Part shown: piece after piece, positions 19,242-27,643 of the stretch
How the letters are laid out: each line of letters begins with the position of its first letter
Position numbering within the stretch: position 1 is the stretch's first letter
Source: Desulfobacteraceae bacterium
GTDB lineage: Bacteria > Desulfobacterota > Desulfobacteria > Desulfobacterales > Desulfobacteraceae
Reading direction: 5' to 3'
NCBI GenBank assembly: GCA_024225635.1
Contig: JAAEMK010000497.1
Coordinates: 124,001-188,000 of the forward strand
DNA length: 64,000 nt
Position numbers and translations under genes: made by a program
Notes under the pieces: model-generated
What the model was told of the DNA's origin: nothing
What the model saw: the letters and a program-made list of their open reading frames with translations, nothing else
Databases searched by the model: none

Positions 19242-20048
19242 ATGGATACGGCACACATCCTTGAAAAGGGGTCGGGCAGGATCAACGAGGACGCCCTTGT
19301 CATGGAGCAAAATCTGTTTGGGGTGTTTGACGGGGCAACCAGCCTTGACAGGGCCTTGTTTGACGACGGCAAGACAGGCGGCATGATCGCTTCGAAAACG
19401 GCCTGCTCCGTTTTCGCAAAGAACGGGTTTCCCCTTGCCGCCCTTGCCAGGCATGCCAACCGGGAAATCCGGGAGAGCATGCTCGCCCATGGCGTGGATG
19501 CATCCGCAAGGGAGTGTCTCTGGAGCACCAGCGCCGCCGTGGTCCGGATCGAGGACCGGGAGCTTGAGTGGGTCCAGGCAGGCGATTCCTTCATTGTTCT
19601 CATCTATGGGGATCAGTCCCACAAGGTGCTTGTGGAGCAACCGGATCACGATTATGAAACCCTCTCCATCTGGAAACGAATGGCTTCCACCAGCCAGGTC
19701 ACCATTGGTGAGGCCCTGGCCGGGCAGATAAAAAAGACCCGGAAAGAGATGAACCGTTCCTACGGGGTGCTCAACGGGGAGCGCCAGGCCGATAGGTTCA
19801 TCCGCTCCGGGGTGGAATCCCTGGACCAGGTCACGGACATCCTTCTTTTCACGGACGGTCTCCAGCTGCCTTCCCAAACCCCTGAGCCCCGGAAGGCGTT
19901 TGACGATCTGGTCCACAACTATCTCAGGCTCGGGCTCCACGGCCTCAGGGACCGCATCCGGCGGGTTGAAAAGACAGACCCCCTGTGCCGGGAATATCCC
20001 CGGTTCAAATGCCACGACGATATTGCCGCCATCTCCATCCGCCTTTAA
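19242..20048 (+). CDS. PP2C-family serine/threonine phosphatase
   Basis: 268 residues. All metal-binding motifs of the PP2C fold are present in order: GRINEDAL near residue 12, FGVFDGATSL near 26, WVQAGDSFIVL near 110, LLFTDGLQLPS near 203 and CHDDIAAISI at the end. It dephosphorylates Ser/Thr using two metal ions. It is shorter than a full-length PPM and has no fused sensor. The kinase partner is not encoded nearby. Confidence 0.85.
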   Translation: MDTAHILEKGSGRINEDALVMEQNLFGVFDGATSLDRALFDDGKTGGMIASKTACSVFAKNGFPLAALARHANREIRESMLAHGVDASARECLWSTSAAVVRIEDRELEWVQAGDSFIVLIYGDQSHKVLVEQPDHDYETLSIWKRMASTSQVTIGEALAGQIKKTRKEMNRSYGVLNGERQADRFIRSGVESLDQVTDILLFTDGLQLPSQTPEPRKAFDDLVHNYLRLGLHGLRDRIRRVEKTDPLCREYPRFKCHDDIAAISIRL

Positions 20049-20115
20049 CATCTCACAGGGAAGGCTTATTAGGAACAACGCCAGGGTGGGTGGTCAACGG
20101 GCGTGATTTTGCCTG

Positions 20116-20140
20116 GGCCCCTCCATCCTTGGGGCCTTTT
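20116..20140 (+). terminator. Terminator between the phosphatase and glycosyltransferase genes
   Basis: GGCCCC pairs with GGGGCC around a 9-base loop and is followed by TTTT on the + strand. It sits between convergent genes and could serve the phosphatase. Confidence 0.5.
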
Positions 20141-20142
20141 GA

Positions 20143-21372
20143 TCAGGCGTCTTTCTCCAGGGCCTTTCGGTACACCCCCTCTATTCTTTCAAACACCCGT
20201 TCCCAGGTGTAGCCGCTTGCCATTGATGCCGCCTTTTCCGGATCGGGCACCCCTTTGGTGATAAAAGCTTCGATCTTTTGGGCCAGGGTGGTGGCCAGGG
20301 TCTTTTCCAGGCGGGGCATGTCCGCGTCATGGGGGGTGTCCACGGTGGCAAGCGGTGGCAGGTCGATCAGGGTGACCCGACCGCGGGTATCGTTGCCCAG
20401 CACCTCCTTTGTGCCGGCAAGGGCAGTGGTCACCACGGAACATCCCGAGGCCAGGGCTTCCATGAGCACAAGGGGCAGTCCTTCGAAAAAGGAGGGCAGC
20501 ACAAAGAGATGGGCGCGTTTCATGAGGGCGGCAAGGTCGGGGTGGCTCAGGGAACCGTGGAGCACCACCTTCTCTCCAAACCCATGCGCCAGGCGCTCGC
20601 AGAGTTCTTTCTCCTCTCCGCTGCCCCCGCCTGCAAGGTGGAGCCGCCAGGGCAGGGCCCGGATCGTTTCAAGGGATCGCAGCAGCCATGGCACCCCCTT
20701 GGACAGGCTCAGTTTTCCCGCATAGAGCAGCTCAACCGGCGGGGGCATGCTTTTTTCTCCCGGGGCGAAAAGGTTATCGTCAAATCCGGCGCCCACGACC
20801 TCCACCTTGTCCCCGGTTCCGGGGTAGGCGGCGAGGATCTCCTGCTTCTGGGCCCGGCTCAGGGCCATGATCCGGCTTGCCCGGGTTGAGAGCAGGGTGG
20901 GCCGCTCCGCCAGGTGGGGGCAGAGGGCGCGCTGGCGCAGGCAGGTGCCGTGGCAGGAGACCACCAGGGGAATCCCGGGGGCTGCTTCCGCTGCAAAGGC
21001 GGATACGAGCCAGAGGTGGTGGCTGTGGATGAGATCGGGTTGGAACCGGGTGACCGCATCCTTGATCTTTTCTTTGAAAGCGATTTCGTATTCGGCCAGT
21101 TGTTCCGGCGTCAGGGTGGAGAACACGCTGCTCGGGTAGGGCATCACGTCGCTCATCCCGGGGATGGGAAAGCCCAAGGCCGGGCCCTTGAATCGGACAA
21201 AGCTGGTTCGGGCCTGATCGATGAGGTCTCCATCCAGGGTGAAACCGTCCTGGATGGCCGCCACAAGGGCGTTCTCGTGGCCGTTTCGGGTGCAGAACCG
21301 CAACAGGGCCTGGAGGTATTTCCCGCTGCCGGTGAGGTCCGGCATCTGGCTGATAAGGTGTAGTATTTTCAT
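20143..21372 (-). CDS. Glycosyltransferase family 4 (GT-B fold)
   Basis: 409 residues from ATG 21372 (an upstream TTG adds two). The N-terminal lobe begins MKILHLISQMPDLTGSG. The C-terminal lobe carries LLYAGKLSLSKGVPWLL and the donor-binding glutamate pair in FFEGLPLVLMEALASG. It transfers a sugar from an activated donor, probably for lipopolysaccharide or exopolysaccharide, in line with the envelope genes at 16.6-19.1 kb. It is divergent from the cobalamin operon and shares the intergenic region with its promoter. Confidence 0.9.
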   Translation of the reverse strand: MKILHLISQMPDLTGSGKYLQALLRFCTRNGHENALVAAIQDGFTLDGDLIDQARTSFVRFKGPALGFPIPGMSDVMPYPSSVFSTLTPEQLAEYEIAFKEKIKDAVTRFQPDLIHSHHLWLVSAFAAEAAPGIPLVVSCHGTCLRQRALCPHLAERPTLLSTRASRIMALSRAQKQEILAAYPGTGDKVEVVGAGFDDNLFAPGEKSMPPPVELLYAGKLSLSKGVPWLLRSLETIRALPWRLHLAGGGSGEEKELCERLAHGFGEKVVLHGSLSHPDLAALMKRAHLFVLPSFFEGLPLVLMEALASGCSVVTTALAGTKEVLGNDTRGRVTLIDLPPLATVDTPHDADMPRLEKTLATTLAQKIEAFITKGVPDPEKAASMASGYTWERVFERIEGVYRKALEKDA

Positions 21373-21418
21373 GGGCAATAAAGTACCACGAATTTATTGA
21401 AAATAGTAAAGAAATCCA

Positions 21419-21447
21419 TTGACATTTAAATGCAGGCGTTTTATATC
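21419..21447 (+). promoter_or_regulatory. Sigma70-type promoter of the cobalamin operon
   Basis: A consensus TTGACA at 21419 and TATATC at 21442 are separated by exactly 17 bases. The predicted start of transcription (about 21454) falls at the 5' edge of the riboswitch. Confidence 0.7.
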
Positions 21448-21454
21448 TTTTCGC

Positions 21455-21612
21455 AAGGTTCAGGTGACTTTGTAGTAAAGAGGGAATCCTGTGAAAATCA
21501 GGAACGGACCCGCCGCTGTGACCGGGGATGAACGCTGCTGAGTGTCACTGTCCGAAAGGACGGGAAGACGCAGCAAGTAAGATGATCCGGGAGTCAGAAA
21601 ACCTGCCTGAAC
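21455..21612 (+). ncRNA. Cobalamin riboswitch
   Basis: The conserved core is readable: a GTGAAAATC-containing stem, GACCCGCCGCTGTGACC, the paired GTCACTGTCC/GGACGGGAAGAC element and the B12 box GAGTCAGAAAACCTGCCTG. Binding of adenosylcobalamin should fold the 3' part so that the terminator at 21687 forms. It precedes a corrinoid-type importer and eight cobalamin biosynthesis genes. Confidence 0.92.
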
Positions 21613-21686
21613 AGAATGATCCTTTTGTGCCTGCGCGGTTGGGCTGGATTAACAATATGTTGTCTTGTGAGGATGAATACGGGATC

Positions 21687-21722
21687 CCCATATCGATTGA
21701 TTGTCGGTATGGGTTTTTTTTT
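21687..21722 (+). terminator. Riboswitch-controlled intrinsic terminator
   Basis: CCCATATCGA pairs with TCGGTATGGG (one G-T pair) around a 7-base loop, followed by nine T. It lies 75 bases after the B12 box and 210 bases before the first structural gene, where a premature terminator would control the whole operon. Confidence 0.8.
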
Positions 21723-21932
21723 GCTCCGGGAGCGGGGCACATGCTCACGGGATGAACATACGGCCAACAGCAGGTGTGTTTCAGTAGCGGACCTTGGCGT
21801 GTGAAATGTTTCACATGAAACAATGGGCTGGTTTCAGAAGAGCATGGCGCATTCCAAGACCGATCTACTGACTTAATATAAAGGATCAGGGATGTAAATC
21901 CCCACGGTTACCATAAGGAATATGGCACTGAA
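21723..21932 (+). promoter_or_regulatory. Untranslated leader with a four-codon minicistron
   Basis: No long coding frame is supported here. Right before the permease, AAGGAA is followed by ATG GCA CTG AAG TGA (21922-21936), whose stop overlaps the GTG start of the permease (GTGA). This suggests coupled initiation, because the permease GTG itself is 13 bases from that Shine-Dalgarno. Confidence 0.4.
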
Positions 21933-22982
21933 GTGAGTGTACCGGTTACCGCCATATCAAAAAAGAGAACAGGGTTTCTGGTGCTCCTGTTCTCTTTTTT
22001 ACTTATCGGGATGATAGGTGTATCCGCATCCATGGGGTATATGCAGATTGGACTCACGGAGATCGTGAGAATAGTCGCGGGTGAGTTGGGGGGCGGTGGA
22101 ATTTGTGTGGAAAGGCTGGATTCCACCTTGAGGACCATCGTGATGGAGGTCCGCCTTCCAAGGATTCTCACCTGCGCGGCCGTGGGGGGGGCGCTTTCGA
22201 TTTCGGGCGTTCTCTTCCAGGGAATACTCCTCAATCCCCTTGCGGATCCATACACCCTCGGGGTGTCAGCCGGCGCAGCTTTTGGTGCCTGTGTCGCCAT
22301 TGTGTTGAGCCTCGGTTCAACCCTTGTCCCGGTTCCGTTGTTCGCTTTTGTCGGGGCCTGTTTTACCCTGTTGTTTGTGATGTTTCTCTCCTACACAGGG
22401 AAAAACAGGACCTCGCCCTTCTCTTCCAACAGCCTGATTCTCTCCGGTATCATCGTTGCCGCGATTTTGTCCGCGGGCATCAGTTTCATGAAATACATTG
22501 CCGACGAACAGGTCGCCGTCATCATTTTCTGGCTCATGGGCAGTTTTGCGTCAAAGACCTGGGGCGACGTGGCCTTGACCCTGGTGTTCCTTGCAGGGGG
22601 CCTTGGGGTTTCTTTGTTCTTTGCACGGGATCTCAACCTGATTTCCTTAGGGGAGCGTTCCGCCGCAAGCCTGGGGGTGGATACCGGCCGGGTGACCCTG
22701 ATTCTTCTCATCACAGGGTCTTTGCTGGCTGCGGTTTCGGTTTCGGTCTCCGGGATCATCGGGTTTGTCGGCCTACTGGTGCCCCACATGGTGCGGCTGG
22801 TTTCAGGGCCGGACAACCGCAAGCTCATTCCCCTGTCCATGCTCATGGGAGCCATTCTGCTTCTTGGGGCGGACACCATCACCCGGGCCGTTCTTCCCCA
22901 TGAGATTCCAATTGGGGTGCTTACCGCCCTCATGGGCGGGCCGGTCTTCTGCTGGATCTTTAAACGGAGCCAGGGCAAATAG
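21933..22982 (+). CDS. FecCD/BtuC-type ABC transporter permease (probable corrinoid uptake)
   Basis: 349 residues, highly hydrophobic with about ten predicted membrane helices. Family signatures are RLPRILTCAAVGGALSISG, NPLADPYTLGVSAGAAFG and GFVGLLVPHMVRLVSGPDNR, the last holding the coupling helix that docks the ATPase. It belongs to the siderophore/haem/vitamin B12 permease family. The upstream cobalamin riboswitch makes corrinoid or cobinamide the most likely substrate. The start is a GTG overlapping a tiny upstream reading frame. Confidence 0.88.
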   Translation: MSVPVTAISKKRTGFLVLLFSFLLIGMIGVSASMGYMQIGLTEIVRIVAGELGGGGICVERLDSTLRTIVMEVRLPRILTCAAVGGALSISGVLFQGILLNPLADPYTLGVSAGAAFGACVAIVLSLGSTLVPVPLFAFVGACFTLLFVMFLSYTGKNRTSPFSSNSLILSGIIVAAILSAGISFMKYIADEQVAVIIFWLMGSFASKTWGDVALTLVFLAGGLGVSLFFARDLNLISLGERSAASLGVDTGRVTLILLITGSLLAAVSVSVSGIIGFVGLLVPHMVRLVSGPDNRKLIPLSMLMGAILLLGADTITRAVLPHEIPIGVLTALMGGPVFCWIFKRSQGK

Positions 22983-22990
22983 GAACCGCC

Positions 22991-23782
22991 ATGGAAATGT
23001 CCATTCGCAATCTCAGCTTCTCCTATGACAGCGCCCCCGTGCTCCAGGGCATCGACCTTGATTTCAAACCGGGACGCTTCTATTCTATTCTCGGTCCCAA
23101 CGGCTGCGGCAAGACCACCCTGCTCGATCTTCTCATCCGGCACACCCGGCCCCATGCCGGCACCATCACCCTGGGCGACCGGGCAAGACCCCTGGATCGC
23201 CTGTCCAGGAAAGAGATCGCCCAAACCATCGCCCTTGTATCCCAGAACTACGACATCAATTTTCCCTTTACCGTGAAAGAGGTGGTGATGATGGGGCGGC
23301 ATCCCTATATCCCGCGATTCTCACCCCCGGGAGCCGGGGATGTGAGGATCGTGGAGCAGATGATGGAGAAAACCGGCATCAACGGTTTCAGTAACCGGCG
23401 GATCACGGAACTGAGCGGCGGGGAGCGGCAGCGCTGTGTGGTTGCCAGGGCCCTTTGCCAGGATACCCCGTTGCTCTTTCTGGACGAGGCCTTCTCCAGC
23501 ATGGATATCAGTCACACCCTGCGCCTGTTGAGCATTGTCAGGGAGGCGGTGGACCGGACCAACAAGACCGTTGTGTCGGTGTTCCACGATATCAATCTTG
23601 CCTCTGCCTGGTCCGACAGCCTCGTGTTCATGAAGGCGGGGAGGGTGGTTGCCGCGGGCGACACCCGGGAGGTGCTGACCGAGGCGGTGTTGAAGGAAGT
23701 GTTTGAGGTTGAGTCCCGGGTGGCGTTCAACGAATATGCAGGGGCCAGGCAGGCTTATTTTCGGGCGGGCGCCCATGGATAA
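22991..23782 (+). CDS. FecE/BtuD-type ABC transporter ATP-binding protein
   Basis: 263 residues. Walker A is GPNGCGKTTLL near residue 35, the Q-loop lies in LVSQNYDINFPFTV, the signature is LSGGERQRCVVARAL and Walker B is LLFLDEAFSSMD; the H-loop is in VFHDINLA. It energises the permease encoded eight bases upstream. All catalytic residues are intact. Confidence 0.93.
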   Translation: MEMSIRNLSFSYDSAPVLQGIDLDFKPGRFYSILGPNGCGKTTLLDLLIRHTRPHAGTITLGDRARPLDRLSRKEIAQTIALVSQNYDINFPFTVKEVVMMGRHPYIPRFSPPGAGDVRIVEQMMEKTGINGFSNRRITELSGGERQRCVVARALCQDTPLLFLDEAFSSMDISHTLRLLSIVREAVDRTNKTVVSVFHDINLASAWSDSLVFMKAGRVVAAGDTREVLTEAVLKEVFEVESRVAFNEYAGARQAYFRAGAHG

Positions 23783-23800
23783 AACAAGGGAGAAGGGAAG

Positions 23801-24733
23801 ATGGTGTTTCCATTGACGGGTCGGTTCGCAAGGATGATATTGGGGGTGGTGCTTTGTTTTTTATCAACAACGGCAGGGGCCGGAACCGTCGTTGACCAGG
23901 GGGGCAGAACGATCGTTGTTGACAAGCCCTTCTCCCGTATCATCTCCCTCTACGGGGCCCATACGGAAAATTTAAGCTTCCTGGGCCTGGACCGGGAGAT
24001 CATCGGTGTGGCCCGGAGCGACTCCCACGACAAACGGTTTTCATCAAAGCCCTGGTTCTCCTACCATGACGACCCGGAAAAGTTCCTCGGGGCAAGGCCC
24101 GACCTTGTGCTGGTCCGGCCCATGATCGAACGGGGCTATCCGGGACTGATACGGCGGCTTGAGCGCTCTGGCATCACGGTCGCCTCGCTGCAGCCCGCCA
24201 CGGTTGAGGAGATGTACGATTACTGGCTATCCCTTGGCTCTCTTACGGGACAAGACGGACGGGCGGCCGGAATGGTGGCGGACTTTCAGCGGCAGGTGGC
24301 CTTTTACCGCTCCCTCACCCAGGGGGTGACGCCAAAAAAGCGGGTCTATTTTGAGGCGATCCATTCCCGGATGAAGACCTTCACTCCCGGCTCCGTGGCT
24401 TTGTTTGCCCTGGAGGCCGCGGGGGGCATCAACGTTGCCGGGGATGCCGTCTCCTCCAGGGGGACAAACATCGGCAACTATGGCAAGGAGAGGATACTCT
24501 CCCACGGCAAGGAGATCGATGTGTTCCTTGCCCAGCAGGGGGTGATGAACCAGGTTACCCTTGGGATGATCAAGAACGAACCCGGCTTTGGTATTATCAA
24601 GGCGGTCAGGAACGACCAGGTATATCTCATTGACGAGATGATCGTGTCACGGCCAGGATTCAGGCTGTTACAGGGAATTAGAACCATAGGGGAGATCCTC
24701 TATCCCGAACTGTTCGGCGCCCTTGCCGAATGA
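23801..24733 (+). CDS. BtuF/FecB-type periplasmic substrate-binding protein
   Basis: 310 residues. The N-terminus has a signal peptide (ARMILGVVLCFLSTTAGAG). The periplasmic-binding fold is shown by the conserved opening RIISLYGAHTENLSFLGL and the two lobes joined by a long helix. LVLVRPMIERGYPGLIRRLERSGITV is the usual second strand-helix region. It captures the ligand for the importer encoded immediately upstream. The riboswitch context suggests a corrinoid. Confidence 0.85.
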   Translation: MVFPLTGRFARMILGVVLCFLSTTAGAGTVVDQGGRTIVVDKPFSRIISLYGAHTENLSFLGLDREIIGVARSDSHDKRFSSKPWFSYHDDPEKFLGARPDLVLVRPMIERGYPGLIRRLERSGITVASLQPATVEEMYDYWLSLGSLTGQDGRAAGMVADFQRQVAFYRSLTQGVTPKKRVYFEAIHSRMKTFTPGSVALFALEAAGGINVAGDAVSSRGTNIGNYGKERILSHGKEIDVFLAQQGVMNQVTLGMIKNEPGFGIIKAVRNDQVYLIDEMIVSRPGFRLLQGIRTIGEILYPELFGALAE

Positions 24734-24773
24734 TCCAGGGAGATGGAGCCCCAAAAACAAGGAAGTAAATAGT

Positions 24774-25481
24774 ATGAAAACAGTTGGCAAACTTTTTGGT
24801 ATCGGCGTCGGCCCCGGGGACCCGGAACTCTTGACCCTCAAGGCGGTGCGCCTGATCAACCAGGCGGATGTGATCTTTACCGCGGCATCCACCAAGAATA
24901 CCTACAGCCTGGCCGTGGAGATCGCCCGGCCCCATATTTCCGAGCAGGCAACCATCCGTTCCCTCTCCTTTACCATGAGCAAGGACAAGGACAAGGCCAG
25001 GGCGGCCTGGGATAACAACGCAAAGGAGATCGCAAAGGTGCTGGAGGAGGGAAAGAACGTGGCCTTCCTCACCCTGGGGGATCCCATGACCTACTCCACC
25101 TACGGGTACGTGCTCAAGAGCCTGAAAACCGTGATGCCAGATGCCGTCATTGAAACCGTTCCCGGAATCACTTCCTTCCATGCGGCGGCCTCAAGGCTGA
25201 ACCGGACCCTGGTGGAAGCGGAAGAGTCCCTGCTGATCTCCTCGGGCGCCTATGGCGGTGAGCCCTTGAGGAAGAGCATGGCGGGGGTGGAGAATGTGGT
25301 GCTGCTCAAGGCCTATAAGAACACTACCGACATCAATGTGGCCCTCAAGGAGGCCGGGCTGTTTGAAAACGGGGTCGCCATCACCAAGTGCGGCAGGGAA
25401 GGGGAGGAGATCATCGATAATCTGGGTGATCTTGAGACACGGGACCCCAACTACTGGACCCTGATCCTGGCCGGAAAATGA
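24774..25481 (+). CDS. cobI: Precorrin-2/cobalt-factor-II C20-methyltransferase
   Basis: 235 residues from ATG 24774. It has the tetrapyrrole methylase opening GKLFGIGVGPGDPELLTLKAV and the SAM-binding NVAFLTLGDPMTYSTYGYV; VIETVPGITSFHAAAS is the substrate-side motif. It methylates C20 of the corrin ring. It starts 40 bases after the binding-protein stop, inside the riboswitch operon (CobI aerobic, CbiL anaerobic nomenclature; the anaerobic role is likely because cbiG is present). Confidence 0.92.
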   Translation: MKTVGKLFGIGVGPGDPELLTLKAVRLINQADVIFTAASTKNTYSLAVEIARPHISEQATIRSLSFTMSKDKDKARAAWDNNAKEIAKVLEEGKNVAFLTLGDPMTYSTYGYVLKSLKTVMPDAVIETVPGITSFHAAASRLNRTLVEAEESLLISSGAYGGEPLRKSMAGVENVVLLKAYKNTTDINVALKEAGLFENGVAITKCGREGEEIIDNLGDLETRDPNYWTLILAGK

Positions 25482-25544
25482 AGAAGCCATGTCAGAAAAA
25501 TCGCCGGTCCATGACCGGCTTTGTTCTATCTACCAGGGAGGGGC

Positions 25545-26849
25545 ATGATGGGGGTTGATATCATCGGCATTGGGCTGGGTGGGGAGGACCTCACCAGCAG
25601 GCATCAACAGATTATCCACAGGGCCGATCTCCTGGTGGGGGGGCGCCGCCACCTTGAGCTGTTCAGGGAACTTGGCATGGAGACCCTTCCCATTTCAAAG
25701 GATATTTCCCATGTGGTTGCAACCGTCAAACAACGGATGGAATCAGAGCGCATTGTGGTGCTGGCCTCCGGGGATCCCCTCTTTTTCGGCATCGGGTCCA
25801 CCCTGGTCCGGGAGCTCGGGAAAGAAAAGGTGACCGTTCATCCCAACGTCTCCTCCCTGGCTGCCGCCTTCAGCGCCATCAAGGAGCCCTGGCAGGATGC
25901 CCGGCTCATCAGCCTCCATGGACGGGAGGTGCCGGACCTGGTCGAGATCCTGAAAGCCCATGACAGGATCGGCATTCTGACGGATCATACACGGACGCCC
26001 GGCTGGATCGCAAACATCCTCCTGGGGAACAGTATCCCCGGGTTCGGCATGTGGGTGCTGGAGCGCCTTGGCGCCAAAGAGCAGGCCATCTCCCGGTATG
26101 ATGACATGGCCGGGGTGGCGGAGATGACCTTTGCCACGCCCAATGTGGTGGTGCTGAAACGGATTGAATCCTCCGAAGGGGAGGTCTCCCGGGAGGCGGG
26201 AAGCACGGAGCTTCCGGGTGAAGTGTTGAAACCGGCCACGGTAAACGGCGAGGGGGCGGTGACGAAAACATCTGCCATCTGGCCGGGAATGCCGGATGAG
26301 TGCTTTGTCCATGAAAAGGGGCTGATCACCAAGGCCGAGGTGAGGAGCATCTCCCTGTCCAAGCTCAAGCTTGTGTCCAACGATTTCATTGTCTGGGATC
26401 TTGGCGCAGGCTCCGGGTCCGTGGGCATCGAGGTGTCCGCCTTTGTTCCACGTGGACGGGTGATCAGCGTGGAGAAGAACGAAAACAGGCTCGCCGACAT
26501 CCGGGCAAATGCCGCGCGCTTCGGGGTGACCAACCTGGATGTGGTCCATGGAAACAGCCTCGGGGTGATGGATCGCCTGCCCGATCCGGATCGGATTTTC
26601 ATCGGCGGCGGGGGCGGGGATCTCGGGAAGATCATCCGGGCGGCCGGAAAAAGGCTGAAAAAAGGCGGGGTGATGGTCGTGAATACGGTGCTCATCCAGA
26701 ACATGGAGCCGGTGCTGGCCCTCTTCAAAGAGATGGGATTTCGATCCCGGCTGGTCCAGGTCCAGGTATCCAAATCAAGATCCATGCCGGTGGGGGAACG
26801 CCTGGAGGCGTTGAACCCGGTGTGGGTGATTTCAGGTGAAAAAATCTAA
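25545..26849 (+). CDS. cbiET: Precorrin-6Y C5,15-methyltransferase, CbiE-CbiT fusion
   Basis: About 434 residues. Residues 1 to about 200 are the CbiE tetrapyrrole methylase (IIGIGLGGEDLT, VVLASGDPLFFGIG). Residues about 245-430 are CbiT, a class I methyltransferase and decarboxylase (FIVWDLGAGSGSVGIEVS, RIFIGGGGGDLGKI). It methylates C5 and C15 and decarboxylates the acetate side chain. The linker of about 45 residues is acidic and low in similarity. The start is ATG 25545 behind GGGAGGGGC; ATG 25548 is equally possible. Confidence 0.93.
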   Translation: MMGVDIIGIGLGGEDLTSRHQQIIHRADLLVGGRRHLELFRELGMETLPISKDISHVVATVKQRMESERIVVLASGDPLFFGIGSTLVRELGKEKVTVHPNVSSLAAAFSAIKEPWQDARLISLHGREVPDLVEILKAHDRIGILTDHTRTPGWIANILLGNSIPGFGMWVLERLGAKEQAISRYDDMAGVAEMTFATPNVVVLKRIESSEGEVSREAGSTELPGEVLKPATVNGEGAVTKTSAIWPGMPDECFVHEKGLITKAEVRSISLSKLKLVSNDFIVWDLGAGSGSVGIEVSAFVPRGRVISVEKNENRLADIRANAARFGVTNLDVVHGNSLGVMDRLPDPDRIFIGGGGGDLGKIIRAAGKRLKKGGVMVVNTVLIQNMEPVLALFKEMGFRSRLVQVQVSKSRSMPVGERLEALNPVWVISGEKI

Positions 26850-26860
26850 GGAAACAATAT

Positions 26861-27643
26861 ATGTCTATGGAAACCTATCCAGTTATATTTGCAGGCGCGG
26901 GACCCGGGGACCCGGATCTCATTACGGTCAAGGGCCAGAAAGCCCTTGCTGCGGCTGATCTCATCATCTATGCAGGCTCCCTTGTGCCCGAGGGCCTGCT
27001 CAAGTGGAAACAGGAGGCGGCCGAGGCTGTCAACAGCGCCTCCATGGATCTTGGGGAGATCGTTGACATGATCCGCACGGCCCATGGGGCTGGGAAAAGG
27101 GTGGTGCGGCTCCACACCGGGGACCCCTCCCTTTACGGCGCCATCTTTGAGCAGATGCGGGAGCTTGAGCGGTATGATATCACCTACCAGGTGATCCCCG
27201 GAGTGACGGCGGCCTTTGCCGCAGCCGCGGCCATGGGCATGGAGTATACCCTGCCCGAGGTGACCCAGACCCTGATCCTCACCCGGATTTCGGGCAGGAC
27301 CCCGGTGCCGGAGCAGGAGGAGCTGGAAAAACTGGCGTCCCACCAGAGCTCCATGGCCATCTATCTTTCCATTGCCCACGTGAAACGGGTGGAGGAGATC
27401 CTTGGCAAGCACTATGGGAAAGAGAGCGCATGCGCCGTCGCCTATAAGGTCGGGCACCCTGAAGAGCGGATCGTGTTCACCACCGTGGAGAAACTCAGTT
27501 ACACGGTGGAGACCGAGAAGCTCAACCGCCAGGCCCTGATCATCGTTGGCAAGGCCGTGGCCGCCGCCAGGGACAAGGGCGATGTGATCAAGTCGAAACT
27601 CTATGATGCGGGCTTTTCCCACGGTTTCAGGGAGAAGAAGTGA
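26861..27643 (+). CDS. cobM: Precorrin-4/cobalt-precorrin-4 C11-methyltransferase
   Basis: 260 residues. Motifs of the family are VIFAGAGPGDPDLITVKGQKAL, VRLHTGDPSLYGAIFEQM and VIPGVTAAFAAAAAMG. It adds the C11 methyl group. Its TGA overlaps the GTG start of cbiG by four bases, indicating coupled translation. Confidence 0.94.
   Translation: MSMETYPVIFAGAGPGDPDLITVKGQKALAAADLIIYAGSLVPEGLLKWKQEAAEAVNSASMDLGEIVDMIRTAHGAGKRVVRLHTGDPSLYGAIFEQMRELERYDITYQVIPGVTAAFAAAAAMGMEYTLPEVTQTLILTRISGRTPVPEQEELEKLASHQSSMAIYLSIAHVKRVEEILGKHYGKESACAVAYKVGHPEERIVFTTVEKLSYTVETEKLNRQALIIVGKAVAAARDKGDVIKSKLYDAGFSHGFREKK

Noticed and set aside
21528-21823. Short frames on both strands over the riboswitch
   Set aside because: They overlap the conserved riboswitch core and terminator and show no protein signature.
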